A stretch of DNA of 64,000 nucleotides from Simiduia litorea (GTDB lineage Bacteria > Pseudomonadota > Gammaproteobacteria > Pseudomonadales > Cellvibrionaceae): assembly GCF_042853465.1 (NCBI RefSeq), contig NZ_AP031497.1, positions 2,976,001-3,040,000 of the forward strand, in the 5' to 3' direction. A model generated the notes under the pieces. It searched no databases. It worked only from the letters and a program-made list of their open reading frames with translations, and was not told where the DNA came from. This document shows positions 16,842 to 27,929 of this stretch, piece after piece (the first letter of the stretch is position 1; each line of letters opens with the position of its first letter). The position numbers and the translations under genes were made by a program.

Positions 16842-17126
16842 AAACTACAACCTTGTCATTTTAGGGGCGCCTTTTGGGCAACAGCTTTCAACACAAACCT
16901 CCTTTTGGGTTGGTCTGCGAGCAAACAAAATTCTAGCGCTAGCGGGAAAATAAAAGGTTGCAAAGAATGACAATGAAAATCACTGCAACAGCACAACTCG
17001 CTAATAACTGACATAGAATTAGCGATTTAATTAAGTGACCAACAATTCAGCTAAGTAAACCACCTACGAGGCTAGAAACCAGAATCAATGCCACCGCCAT
17101 CCCCAGAGAGGTCAGGCGGGAGAATT

Positions 17127-17147
17127 AGCTGGGACGGGAACCCAGCT
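17127..17147 (-). terminator. Hairpin behind the agmatinase-family gene
   Basis: AGCTGGG (17127-17133) and CCCAGCT (17141-17147) pair around ACGGGAA, 6 bp past the stop of the leftward gene. It lacks a T tract. The adjacent GTTAGCTAAC is itself palindromic. Confidence 0.45.
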
Positions 17148-17152
17148 GTTAG

Positions 17153-18115
17153 CTAACTATATTTAACCCCCGGCAGGACACACAGCATCTCGTACAACAA
17201 ATTAGCGCCGACCACCGAGGTGGCTTTGCTGGTGTCGTAAGGTGGCGAGACCTCCACCAAATCAGCGCCAATCACATCCAAGCCCTTGCACCCACGCAGA
17301 ATCTCTAAGCCTTGATGCACCGACAAACCACCCACTTCGGCGGTGCCGGTACCAGGTGCGAAGGACGGATCTAAACCGTCAATATCAAAACTGATATACA
17401 CAGGGCCGCCGGCTACCTTAGCCCGCACTTCCTCCATCAGGGGTGCCAACGATTTGTACCAGCACTCTTCCGCCTGAACCACCCGGAAGCCTTGATCGCG
17501 CGACCACTGATATTCATCGGGCGAGTATCCTGTGCCGCGCAAGCCAATTTGCACCACGCGGTTACCGTCCAACAGGCCCTCTTCCATAGCTCGCCTAAAA
17601 GGTGTGCCATGGGCAATACGTTCGCCAAACATGTGATCGTTAACATCGGCGTGGGCGTCCACGTGCACTACGCCAATAGGGCCATATTTCTTCTTTAGCG
17701 CGCGCAAAATCGGCAACACAATGGTGTGATCGCCACCGATGCTAACCGGCGTGATGCCAGCAGCCACAACCTTGTCGTAGTGCGCCTCAATGATGGCAAC
17801 GCTTTTCTCAAGATTGAAGGTATTTATAGGCACATCGCCAATGTCGGCTATGGATAAGCTGCCAAAAGGATCGGCGCCAGTAGAAACGTTAAAGGGGCGC
17901 AACATGCGCGACTCGTCGCGAATCTCCCGTGGGCCAAAGCGCGCACCCGGGCGGTTAGAAGCGCCTATGTCGAGCGGTACGCCAATGATACCAACGTCAA
18001 GCGGATCGGCCAACGTCAGCGCTGGCAGGCGCATGAAGGTAGCTGGGCCACCGAAGCGGGGCATGTCGTTGCCACCTAAGGGTTGATGTAGAACTTTTTT
18101 GCCTTGCTCAGTCAT
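17153..18115 (-). CDS. speB: Agmatinase / ureohydrolase family enzyme
   Basis: A 320-residue Mn2+ amidinohydrolase that removes urea from a guanidino compound (agmatine to putrescine in the best-known case). The metal ligands are all visible: GGDHTI, HVDAHADVND and SFDIDGLDPSFAPGTGTAEVGG. The start is taken at 18115 because AGGAG lies about 7 nt upstream and MTEQGKKVLHQPLGGND opens the family region. A longer frame to 18214 adds a hydrophobic stretch not seen in the family. Guanidinobutyrase is an equally possible activity, because sequence alone does not separate the substrates well. A CTCAAGC repeat lies upstream. Confidence 0.88.
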   Translation of the reverse strand: MTEQGKKVLHQPLGGNDMPRFGGPATFMRLPALTLADPLDVGIIGVPLDIGASNRPGARFGPREIRDESRMLRPFNVSTGADPFGSLSIADIGDVPINTFNLEKSVAIIEAHYDKVVAAGITPVSIGGDHTIVLPILRALKKKYGPIGVVHVDAHADVNDHMFGERIAHGTPFRRAMEEGLLDGNRVVQIGLRGTGYSPDEYQWSRDQGFRVVQAEECWYKSLAPLMEEVRAKVAGGPVYISFDIDGLDPSFAPGTGTAEVGGLSVHQGLEILRGCKGLDVIGADLVEVSPPYDTSKATSVVGANLLYEMLCVLPGVKYS

Positions 18116-18240
18116 GTGCCTACTCCTGTCGATGCGTCTCACACAGTAAAGACGCGGGAAGACACACAGTATGGCTGATCCCACCGGCAGGAAGAGCAGC
18201 TTAGAGCAAACCAATAGTTAGAGCGGAGCGAACTTTAAGC

Positions 18241-18275
18241 CTCAAGCCTCAAGCCTCAAGCCTCAAGCCTCAAGC
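18241..18275. repeat. Five tandem copies of the heptamer CTCAAGC
   Basis: Five perfect 7-bp units, preceded by a degenerate sixth (TTTAAGC), lie 125 bp upstream of the agmatinase start and 73 bp past the shikimate kinase stop. Such simple repeats gain and lose units by slippage. Here that would change spacing in the agmatinase upstream region, not a reading frame. Confidence 0.9.
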
Positions 18276-18300
18276 GCAGAGCTTAGAGGAAGTGCCAGGC

Positions 18301-18319
18301 CCGCCCTTGTAGGGGGCGG
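18301..18319 (-). terminator. GC hairpin past the shikimate kinase gene
   Basis: CCGCCC (18301-18306) pairs with GGGCGG (18314-18319), followed by another GC-rich inverted run (GGGGGCGG/CCGCC). There is no T tract. It is possibly the 3' end of the leftward shikimate kinase transcript. Confidence 0.3.
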
Positions 18320-18348
18320 CCCCCCGCCTTGTGGCTTATAGCTTGCCG

Positions 18349-18855
18349 CTAAAAAGCCGCCAACTGCCGGCACAAAGACTCAATTACCTGCGCCTGATTC
18401 AAGCCGTCACACTCCACCACAATATCGGCGTATTCACGGTATAAACGGTTGCGTTCGGCAAAGACATCGTCGAAGGATTGATCCGGACGCCGAGCGATAC
18501 CACGGGATTCATAATTGTGAATACGTCGACGCAGTTCATCGAGAGACACACTTAAGAACACCACTGGGCCGTAGGTTTTCAAATGCTGCATACCGGCATC
18601 GCCATAAACAGCGCTACCGCCCGTGGCAATCACGTGATTGGGCAGGTCTGTTTCTAACAAAACCTCTTCTTCAATACGCCGCAAATTGAGGTAATCGGAC
18701 GCATCCATAATTTCCTGCAAGGTTTGCTTTTCACGCACCTGAATCAACACGTCTGTATCGATGAAATCCTTAGCCAACTCTTTCGCCAGCACCACGCCAA
18801 TGGTGCTCTTCCCAGCGCCAGGCATACCGATGAGAATGATACTTTTTGGTTTCAT
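18349..18855 (-). CDS. Shikimate kinase
   Basis: 168 residues. ATP-dependent phosphorylation of shikimate in aromatic amino-acid synthesis. The P-loop GMPGAGKST is at residues 10-18, the DTD of the nucleotide/Mg2+ site is in FIDTDVLIQ, and the substrate-binding ATGGSAVY follows. The LID arginines are in RGIARRPDQSFDDVFAERNRLYREYAD. Length is that of AroK/AroL. It is not next to aroB, the usual partner of aroK, so it may be a second shikimate kinase or a kinase with a related substrate. Divergent from a LysR gene. Confidence 0.85.
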   Translation of the reverse strand: MKPKSIILIGMPGAGKSTIGVVLAKELAKDFIDTDVLIQVREKQTLQEIMDASDYLNLRRIEEEVLLETDLPNHVIATGGSAVYGDAGMQHLKTYGPVVFLSVSLDELRRRIHNYESRGIARRPDQSFDDVFAERNRLYREYADIVVECDGLNQAQVIESLCRQLAAF

Positions 18856-18935
18856 AGGCGTTTTTCCAAGCTGCTTATGTCAAATCTTGGCGCGCATTAA
18901 ACCCCAGCAAAGGGGTTGCCACAAGGGATGGAAAT

Positions 18936-18959
18936 TAAGGTAAGATATTTTCAACCTTA
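18936..18959. promoter_or_regulatory. Candidate LysR-type operator
   Basis: TAAGGT (18936-18941) and ACCTTA (18954-18959) form an inverted repeat with a 12-bp spacer. It sits 20 bp upstream of the first LysR gene and between divergent genes, the usual place for a LysR autoregulatory site. It overlaps a possible -10 (GATATT). Confidence 0.4.
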
Positions 18960-18979
18960 GTAGACTTAAGTTAAATTTC

Positions 18980-19894
18980 ATGAAGACAGACTCAGAGCTA
19001 GACCTGCGTCTACTGAAGCAGTTTGTCGCGGTGGCCGAATGTGGTGGCCTAAGCGCCGCTGAACAGCGCCTCCAGCTGTCTAGGTCCACCATCAGCACCA
19101 ACCTTGCCGAGCTAGAGTCGCGCCTAGGCTTCTCACTTTGCCATCGGGGCCGCGGGGGCTTCTCACTGACGCGGGAAGGTAAATCTGTCTACGCCGCCGC
19201 CACCGAGTGGATGCAAGCCGGCAGTAACTTTCAGACGCGGATTGATGCGCTAAAACACGAACAACTGCAGGGCGAGCTGGTTATTGCTTTTAGTGACGAC
19301 AGTCTCAACCACCCGGACTTTCGCTTCGCACAGGTGGTGGCGCAATTTAAACAGCGGGCGCCACGGGCTCGGCTGCGCGTGCACAGCCTCAACCCGCAAG
19401 CCATCATGGCGGCCCTGCAAAATGGCGAGGCGCACATAGGCATAGCACCGCAAGCCGCCTTAACTGAGCGGCTGTTTTGCAAGCCCTTGTACCAAGAACT
19501 AAGCCAACTCTATTGCAGCAAGCAGCACCCTCTGTTTGCCAAACAGACTATTGCAGAGCCCGAGCTTCGCCAGGCGGATTACGTCAGCGCCGGCTATGCC
19601 TGGCACCAAGCGCTATCCACTTTGGAAGCCAAATTTACAACGCTCGCGACAGCGCCAGAACTGGAAGCGCGCACCGCCCTAATACTATCGGGTGGCTACG
19701 TTGGTTTTTTGCCGGTGCATGTGGCTCGACCTTGGGTGGAACAGCGACAGCTAAAGGCGATTTTGCCCAGCAGCTTACATTTCAACATTTGCATGGCGGC
19801 ACTTTGTCTGGAACAACAGCGCAACAATAAATTGTTGCAGCACTTCTTTGCCCTTTTGAACGACACCCACTATGTCAATGCTCAGAAAAATTAA
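18980..19894 (+). CDS. LysR family transcriptional regulator (tandem copy 1)
   Basis: 304 residues. The N-terminal winged HTH is LLKQFVAVAECGGLSAAEQRLQLSRSTISTNLAELESRLGFSLCHRGRGGFSLTREG, followed by a periplasmic-binding-protein-like effector domain. It lies divergent from shikimate kinase. The next gene, another LysR, starts inside its last codons, and the two share the same HTH pattern, so they are tandem duplicates. The co-inducer and targets are not visible. The ATG at 18980 opens right before the HTH as usual. Confidence 0.92.
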   Translation: MKTDSELDLRLLKQFVAVAECGGLSAAEQRLQLSRSTISTNLAELESRLGFSLCHRGRGGFSLTREGKSVYAAATEWMQAGSNFQTRIDALKHEQLQGELVIAFSDDSLNHPDFRFAQVVAQFKQRAPRARLRVHSLNPQAIMAALQNGEAHIGIAPQAALTERLFCKPLYQELSQLYCSKQHPLFAKQTIAEPELRQADYVSAGYAWHQALSTLEAKFTTLATAPELEARTALILSGGYVGFLPVHVARPWVEQRQLKAILPSSLHFNICMAALCLEQQRNNKLLQHFFALLNDTHYVNAQKN

Positions 19895-20780
19895 CGATAT
19901 CGACTTAAAGCTGTTGCGAATATTTCAGACCGTGGCCGATTGCGGCGGTTTTAGCGCGGCGGAATCTCAGCTCAATATCGCGCGCTCAACCATCTCAACC
20001 CACATGGCCGATTTAGAGAGCCGCTTGGGGCTAACCTTGTGCCAACGCGGGCGCGCCGGTTTCGCATTAACAGAGGAAGGCAAAACCGTTTACGATGCCG
20101 TGGAAGAGGTGTTCGCGGTGTTAGATGGCTTTCGCCATCAAGTAAATGGCTTGCACGAAAAGCTCACCGGCGAACTCAATATTATCTGCTCCGATGCTAT
20201 TGTCGCCGATCCACGCTTCAAGCTAACGGAGACCCTCGATGCGTTTATTGCCAAAGCGCCCGATGTCACCATCAACATTTCCACCAATAGCTTGCCAGAA
20301 ATGGAGCAGGCGCTCATCGATGGCCGTGCGCACATTTGTTTTGCGCCACGGCATCGCGATCTATCCAGTTTGAATTATCGCCCCCTCTACAACGAGGATT
20401 ACTTCCTTTACTGTCATGCAAAGCACCCGTTGTTTGCCGTAGAAAGTGACACCCTAAAAGACGCCGACTTAAGTAAACACAAGTTTATTCACCCAGGTAT
20501 TCAAACCATTGGCCAAGCGTCCTTGGCGATGGAGGGACTGAAGCGATCGGCTAATGCCTATATTTACGAGGTGCGTATGGCCCTCGTAAAAACCGGTCAA
20601 TACATTGGCTTTTTCCCAAGCCACTATGTGCAACCTTGGTTAAGCAAGAAAGAATTGCGCGCACTTTGCCCAGACACCAGACACTATGCCGTAGACATCG
20701 CCGCACTCACTCGCAAGACCGGCCCGCAAGACAAACTATTGAAACAGCTCATGATTCAGCTCAACCAAGTCTATAGCTAA
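19872..20780 (+). CDS. LysR family transcriptional regulator (tandem copy 2)
   Basis: 302 residues. The HTH is LLRIFQTVADCGGFSAAESQLNIARSTISTHMADLESRLGLTLCQRGRAGFALTEEG, clearly paralogous to the upstream copy, with a LysR substrate-binding domain after it. The ATG at 19872 overlaps the previous gene by 23 bp, so translation is likely coupled; the ATG two codons later (19878) is an alternative. A pair of co-expressed LysR paralogues could form hetero-oligomers. That is inference. Confidence 0.92.
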   Translation: MSMLRKINDIDLKLLRIFQTVADCGGFSAAESQLNIARSTISTHMADLESRLGLTLCQRGRAGFALTEEGKTVYDAVEEVFAVLDGFRHQVNGLHEKLTGELNIICSDAIVADPRFKLTETLDAFIAKAPDVTINISTNSLPEMEQALIDGRAHICFAPRHRDLSSLNYRPLYNEDYFLYCHAKHPLFAVESDTLKDADLSKHKFIHPGIQTIGQASLAMEGLKRSANAYIYEVRMALVKTGQYIGFFPSHYVQPWLSKKELRALCPDTRHYAVDIAALTRKTGPQDKLLKQLMIQLNQVYS

Positions 20781-20909
20781 CCTGACGGCAAGGAAGGATA
20801 CATTGGGAATGTGGTTAACGCCGACCAATAAGAAATATAAGCGCGGCGTATAACCTAACAGATGATATCTTTGGTGCTTTGCAGTGTAACTACCTAGATC
20901 GGTCAGTTG

Positions 20910-21176
20910 CTAACGAGAGGCTGCAGCAACGACAGGTTTCGCTGGCTGAGCACCCAGGGCGCGCATAATACCGCCGACCCCGGCATCGGCCACTAGCAAG
21001 GCATAAGCCCGACTCAAATCCCGAGAAGCCGCGAGCGACACCTTGCTGTGTAATTGCTCCAAAAAATCTGGGTCAGACATTTTCAATGTCACGTCGAAAT
21101 CTCGCTTGATAATCGCAATACACTCACGCGCGTGACGAATCGCCAATGGGTGCAACATCCAAGATTTATCGGCCAT
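20910..21176 (-). CDS. Small protein of unknown function
   Basis: 88 residues with no recognised family. MADKSWMLHPLAIRHARECIAIIKRDFDVTLKMSDPDFLEQL is predicted to be helical and soluble, and the tail is Ala/Pro-rich (LGAQPAKPVVAAASR). GAGG lies 7 nt before the ATG, which supports expression. It stands alone between the LysR pair and fusA. No signal peptide or membrane segment. Confidence 0.6.
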   Translation of the reverse strand: MADKSWMLHPLAIRHARECIAIIKRDFDVTLKMSDPDFLEQLHSKVSLAASRDLSRAYALLVADAGVGGIMRALGAQPAKPVVAAASR

Positions 21177-21570
21177 CTCCCTACCTCAAACAAAAATAAA
21201 ACATGTTCATAGAGCCTAGTAGAGGCTTTCCGCCCTTAGCAAAGCGATTTAGCCCGTCGGAACAAAACATTCCGAGAAAGGTGACGCGCTAGCCAAAACG
21301 GCTATTAAAAGCCTAGTGCACACGTACCAAGCAGGCCAAAAGTCGCGATATGGGTGGATATCTATAACCCAATGACATATCTGTCAGAGACAAGAATGGG
21401 GAAATACGGTGATTTTGTACCTACCAAAGCCCTGTATTTATCAGGGTTTCTGGCTTTTCAGCACAAAATTAACCCCTTTCTTTAAAATAAACTGACAATG
21501 CCACTAATAAACTCGGCAAAAATTCTGTATTATCACGCCCAATTTTCGCACTGGCTTATCGAGTACCGTA
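21177..21570. other. Intergenic region upstream of EF-G
   Basis: 394 bp with no gene. It holds a small hairpin (CCCTG/CAGGG, 21430-21446) and an AT-rich stretch with TATTAT near 21529-21534 that could be the -10 of the fusA promoter. No riboswitch-like structure was recognised. Confidence 0.35.
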
Positions 21571-23655
<2,085 letters not shown>

Positions 23656-23685
23656 AACCTACTTCGGCGCTAGCGCTCTTTGAAG

Positions 23686-23717
23686 AAACCCGATGACGCA
23701 AATCATCGGGTTTTTTT
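23686..23717 (+). terminator. Intrinsic terminator of fusA
   Basis: AAACCCGATGA (23686-23696) pairs with TCATCGGGTTT (23703-23713) over a 6-nt loop, and the T run continues to 23717. A strong, classical terminator 30 bp past the stop. Confidence 0.95.
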
Positions 23718-23746
23718 ATGCCTTACAGGCGGTATAAATAGCGAAC

Positions 23747-23780
23747 AAAAAAAAGCCGCTGATAAACCCAGCGGCTTTTT
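23747..23780. terminator. Bidirectional terminator between fusA and yeeN
   Basis: AAAAGCCGCTG (23751-23761) pairs with CAGCGGCTTTT (23769-23779), with an A run before and a T run after. It should stop leftward transcription from yeeN as well as residual rightward transcription from fusA. Confidence 0.9.
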
Positions 23781-23798
23781 CCAACATCGCGATACTCA

Positions 23799-24512
23799 TT
23801 AAATGTCGGCGTTGTGATAAACGTTTTGCACGTCGTCCACATCGTTCAACATATCCATAAATTTTTCAAACAACGGAATGTCGTCACCTTCGATAGGGGC
23901 GGTGGTCTTGGGTAAAAACTGAATTTCATCCATATCGAAATCGAGTTCAGGCATCGCATCCAGGAGCGCAGTTTTCGCTTTGAAATATTCCGTGTGGGGC
24001 GTAATCACGGTCACTTTATCGCCTTCACTTTCCAGTTCAATCACCTCAACGTCGGCCATGATCAAGGCCTCTAACGCCGCCTCCTCGTCGCCGGTAAACA
24101 CAAACAAAGCGCCATGATCGAACATATGAGCGACAGAACCTTGGGTGCCGATTTTACTTTTCGTCTTCACAAAGCACTGGCGAACATCGCCAAAAGTACG
24201 ATTGGGGTTATCGGTTAAACACTCGATAATAACCATGCAGTTACCGGGGCCATAACCTTCGTAACGCGCCAGAGCAAAATCTTCACCGCCAGCGCCCTTG
24301 GCTTTTTGCAAGGCTTTCTCAATCACATGCGCAGGTACCTGGTCTTTTTTCGCTTTATCAATCAAGTTTCGTAAGGTCAGATTACCCTCGGGCTCAACCC
24401 CGCCAGATTTCGCGCACACATAAATCTCACGGCCGTATTTGCTATACACCTTGGATTTGGCATCCGCTGTTTTCGCCATGGACTCTTTGCGGTTTTGGTA
24501 GGCTCTGCCCAT
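23799..24512 (-). CDS. yeeN: YebC/PmpR family protein, YeeN type
   Basis: A 237-residue three-domain protein of the YebC/TACO1 family. It starts MGRAYQNRKESMAKTADAKSKVYSKYGREIYVCAK, the YeeN version of the N-terminus. ALQKAKGAGGEDFALARYEGYGPGNCMVIIECLTDNPNRT and the closing DVDDVQNVYHN are diagnostic. Members were long called transcription factors; recent work links the family to translation on difficult sequences. The start at 24512 is the family start; a few codons further upstream are open but not preferred. Confidence 0.94.
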   Translation of the reverse strand: MGRAYQNRKESMAKTADAKSKVYSKYGREIYVCAKSGGVEPEGNLTLRNLIDKAKKDQVPAHVIEKALQKAKGAGGEDFALARYEGYGPGNCMVIIECLTDNPNRTFGDVRQCFVKTKSKIGTQGSVAHMFDHGALFVFTGDEEAALEALIMADVEVIELESEGDKVTVITPHTEYFKAKTALLDAMPELDFDMDEIQFLPKTTAPIEGDDIPLFEKFMDMLNDVDDVQNVYHNADI

Positions 24513-25057
24513 AATCACGGTTCTCAATGTGGGTCACGAAAGCGCTTATTTTACAGGGCCTGAGATCTCAGGCAAGCCGCCGCCTAAAGCTCTGGTAAAA
24601 CTTACATTGGCTGAACAGACTAAGATTGGCGCGGGCACCCTAGCCACTAACACGTGAGACTTTCCCGCATTTCGGCAACCAAAAAACTACTGGACCGACC
24701 CATGCTGCACGATATTACAAGCGCAGATCGAAACAGCAAGTCGATATTAAGTACGCCTTTGAAGCGCACGACGTCGCCGACAAAATATTTTTATTGCCGA
24801 TGTGCTCAACGTAGATGGCCCCAGTAACGAGTTATGACTTGCCTCCGTGAGCGCAATCACGGTAGTAGCATCAACAAACCCTTAGACGGGCGCAACGATT
24901 GCAAGCCGAGTGACTGGCGCGCCTCTTAGAGTATGCATGCAAGCGGCAAAGGTTTAATGCCGCTTGCAGGATTGTGTTTAGAAATCTTCAAAACTAGAAA
25001 AAGCTTCGCATGCATCGAACACGATGAGCAGCTACAGCAACAGTCGGGGCATAAACG
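24513..25057. other. Intergenic stretch without a recognised gene
   Basis: 545 bp. Frames are short and interrupted. A stretch around 24700-24930 has coding-like composition with stops in each frame and might be a relic, but no family could be named. It ends at the convergent flank of the nitrilase gene. Confidence 0.35.
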
Positions 25058-25813
25058 CTATTGACTCACATCCACCAACAGTGGCACCCGGCGACCACGC
25101 CATTGATCGTCGTGCTGGGTTGCAATAACCAAACAAGGCTCTAGACCCTCTGCACTGCTCACTAAGCCTCGGCTATCCCATATAGCACTCTTACCTGCGG
25201 GCTCAAAACCACCAGTTTCTACGCAGTGATTGGCCATCACCACCAAGACATCATGTGCCTTCGCATAATCTTGTAACTGCCCTGTATCTGGCTCGTAGCC
25301 TGCCTCCGTAATCAGCACGCCAGCGGCATAGATGCTCGCCTCATGGGTGCGACAAGCAGCTGCGTGCTCTGGCTGGCTCGTATCGGCACAAATAGCATTT
25401 AGCAAGCGGTGCCCATGAACTTCGACCACACAATGCGCATCGCCAGGCTGAAAAAAAGCCGCTTCACCATCGTGCAAAAATAACTTCCGATAGGATTTAA
25501 TAGGGCCATTCGGAGGAATGATAAATGCTCCGATAGCAGGCTTAGCGTCGGTTTCCAAGGGCCCGCCCACGATAATAGTCATCTGGTAGCGCTTGGCTTG
25601 CTGCGCAAGCAAGACAAAACAGGGATCATTTATGTTTAGCGCCAAGGCCGCGGCTAACGTCGGTTCATAGCCCGTCAAGGATAATTCGGGAAATACCAGA
25701 CAGTTAACCCCTTCCCCATGAGCTTGCGCCACCACTTGCATATGCGCTCGGGCATTCACTGAAAGCTTGCCTCTGATAGCCGGTATCTGGGCTGCAGCGA
25801 TGGAAAAGCTCAA
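25058..25813 (-). CDS. Carbon-nitrogen hydrolase (nitrilase superfamily)
   Basis: 251 residues. The catalytic triad is visible as Glu43 (VFPELSLTGYE), Lys110 (SYRKLFLHDGE) and Cys142 (AICADTSQPE). It hydrolyses a C-N bond of an amide, nitrile or carbamoyl compound. Its size suggests a single-domain omega-amidase or carbamoylputrescine-hydrolase-like enzyme, with the substrate unresolved. The start is a TTG at 25813 supported by AGGAG 7 nt upstream. Not obviously in an operon. Confidence 0.88.
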   Translation of the reverse strand: MSFSIAAAQIPAIRGKLSVNARAHMQVVAQAHGEGVNCLVFPELSLTGYEPTLAAALALNINDPCFVLLAQQAKRYQMTIIVGGPLETDAKPAIGAFIIPPNGPIKSYRKLFLHDGEAAFFQPGDAHCVVEVHGHRLLNAICADTSQPEHAAACRTHEASIYAAGVLITEAGYEPDTGQLQDYAKAHDVLVVMANHCVETGGFEPAGKSAIWDSRGLVSSAEGLEPCLVIATQHDDQWRGRRVPLLVDVSQ

Positions 25814-25958
25814 GAGGTCACTCCTACAGAAAAGATTTCATCTAGGTCTTAGTATTATTGTGTCATTTGACAACACCAGCTAGCCAAATAACTATCTGCC
25901 TAATCTCGATAAATATTTAGCTATTCAACCGAGTCAGAGGCTAAAAATACCCCTTTAT

Positions 25959-26189
25959 TCATTTAGCGCTAATGATTTTACTCAAAGACTCAAGCCTCGC
26001 TCTCATTGGCGCATCTACTTCTTCAGGCTTAATGCGCTTAATAACGCTTCTCAACACCTGAATTTCCTCTGGCGTGATCTCCCCGTCTGCCTCAGCTAAA
26101 GCGACCATTTTGTCAAGCTCGGCGGCATCAAGCTTGCCGTCGTTCATGAAGCACTCAATAGACAGCAGAGACATTTCAATATGAGCCAT
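25959..26189 (-). CDS. Small TerB-like helical protein
   Basis: 76 residues. IECFMNDGKLDAAELDKMVALAEADGEITPEEIQVLRSVIKRI resembles TerB-type helical pairs with an acidic (A/N)DGxI/L turn repeated twice (NDGKLDAAE, ADGEITPEE), which may bind a divalent metal. AAGGGA precedes the ATG. A cytosolic protein of unknown role; a larger TerB-like gene lies at 50673. Confidence 0.68.
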   Translation of the reverse strand: MAHIEMSLLSIECFMNDGKLDAAELDKMVALAEADGEITPEEIQVLRSVIKRIKPEEVDAPMRARLESLSKIISAK

Positions 26190-26412
26190 AGTCTTTCCCT
26201 TTTATGAACAATAATCCGATTTATAGATACCCAATAATACGCAAACCTTGTCCGAAATCATACCGAGCGATAGCAATCAGGTCGCCGTTAAAACGATGCC
26301 ATCAAGCGATTCACATTGCCTTTCCTGCCGGCTGCTGTATTCTTGAGCGACAACGCCATTGTGTCATTTATCCGAAATGGCGGGCTTTGCGCTAAGCTAT
26401 TTAGGCAGCCCA

Positions 26413-27063
26413 ATGACTATCCCTCGTTTGCGTTATCAGACCGTCGAGTTTGGTAAAACCGATATTCACCTTTGCACCCTACGCGATGCCCAAGAATTTC
26501 ACGACCCAGAGGGCGCTGCAGAAAAACTGGGCATATCCTCCGCGAGTTGGTCTCTATTTGGGGTGATTTGGCCGTCGAGCTTGGTGTTGGCCCACCACAT
26601 ACTCGACTGCAACACCGGCTCCAAACGAATACTTGAAATTGGCTGCGGTATGGCGCTGAGCAGCCTACTACTCAATAAACAACACGCCGATATCACGGCA
26701 ACCGATTACCACCCAGAAGTTGAATGCTTTTTGCAAAGAAACGCGCTACTCAATAGCGATAAGCCCATTAACTTTGAACGTGCAGATTGGTCCGAAAAAA
26801 GCGCCACACTCGGGTGCTTTGATCTGATTATTGGCAGTGATTTATTGTACGAAGACCAGCATATAAAATTATTAGCAAATTTTATCAACCAACACGCCAA
26901 GCCAAATTGCGAGGTTATTTTGGTCGACCCTGGACGCGGCCGAAAAAATAAACTCAGCACAGAAATGGTGACATTTGGATTTACCTTTTCGCACCACAAG
27001 CCAAGCCATACTCGTTATTTAACCGCTGAGTTTAAAGGTCATATTCTTAAATTTAATCGTTAA
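26413..27063 (+). CDS. Class I SAM-dependent methyltransferase (METTL21/nicotinamide N-MT-like)
   Basis: 216 residues. Motif I is ILEIGCGMALSSLLL, the acidic loop is ITATDYHPEVECFLQRNALLN, and the post-I segment DLIIGSDLLYEDQHIKLL carries the SDLLYE signature of the methyltransferase-16 group, many of which modify protein lysines. The N-terminal GVIWPSSLVLAHHIL is typical of that group as well. The ATG at 26413 is chosen because upstream codons (from 26359) look non-conserved. The substrate is not known. Confidence 0.86.
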   Translation: MTIPRLRYQTVEFGKTDIHLCTLRDAQEFHDPEGAAEKLGISSASWSLFGVIWPSSLVLAHHILDCNTGSKRILEIGCGMALSSLLLNKQHADITATDYHPEVECFLQRNALLNSDKPINFERADWSEKSATLGCFDLIIGSDLLYEDQHIKLLANFINQHAKPNCEVILVDPGRGRKNKLSTEMVTFGFTFSHHKPSHTRYLTAEFKGHILKFNR

Positions 27064-27929
27064 GGCAAACAACTAAAAAGGGGCTATTGAACTTGGCGGC
27101 AGATGGTTTCGCTACAACAATAAAACTTTCAAATCGTCTCACAAACATACAACCATCTTACGAGCCATCTAATTCGACAACCTCAATTTTAAGCCAACAG
27201 ATACTATCTGACTGTCATCCGACTCCCGTACGATAAGCTTAACCTGCCCAAGCCTAACTTGATCAGGGCAAAATCAGGCTTACCGTGAAACTGGCCGACA
27301 ATATACGCCTCAATCGTTAACTTTGAATTGGTTGCATTGATATCGGCACCATAAACCTAAGCAACGCCCTCTGATTAGGCATCAGGAAAAAACATAAATT
27401 CACATAAATCAGCTCACGTCGAGCAAATAAATTTACGTAGTCCGCGCAAGACCCAAGCTGCTATAGGTTTAGCATTAGTAGTGCTAGCATTATTACCTGA
27501 TCCTCAAACATGAGCTTATGTTCATCCTAGTGGGGCAATAACACACCACCTCAAAAACCTCGACGACTTGACTGCGCTCAGTGATTGAAAACGGTTTAAC
27601 ACTTACGCTAGCAGCATTACTTCCGCCTAATAGGGGTAGACCAAATGCTCTTGTTCTTGAGCGTGCTTAGCAACTAAACGTAAACTCCTGGGTTCCGCAA
27701 TCGATGCTATTTACTTAAACCAGACGTATCGGTCAAGCACAGGTAGCAGCAACGACCGGCTCTTTACTTTATCCGCGCTTCATCGAAAGCACTACTATCT
27801 CGGTTCATCATTAACCTATTTGAGAAACAAACCAGCTCAAAAGCCATTAAACTGATAAAGGCCTAATGAATTCAAGCTGTTCATCATAGGACCCACAATA
27901 ACTTACCAAGGTTACCGTTATAGAACTAT
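27064..27929. other. Long intergenic stretch without a recognised gene
   Basis: 866 bp. All six frames are closed frequently and no protein family, RNA gene or strong hairpin is recognised. It marks the left edge of the accessory region and may be decayed sequence. Confidence 0.4.

Noticed and set aside
18116..18214. Longer N-terminus of the agmatinase-family protein
   Set aside because: The extra 33 residues are not family-like, and AGGAG precedes the ATG at 18115.
24680..24950. Possible decayed gene between yeeN and the nitrilase gene
   Set aside because: Coding-like composition but stops in every frame and no block that I could assign to a family.
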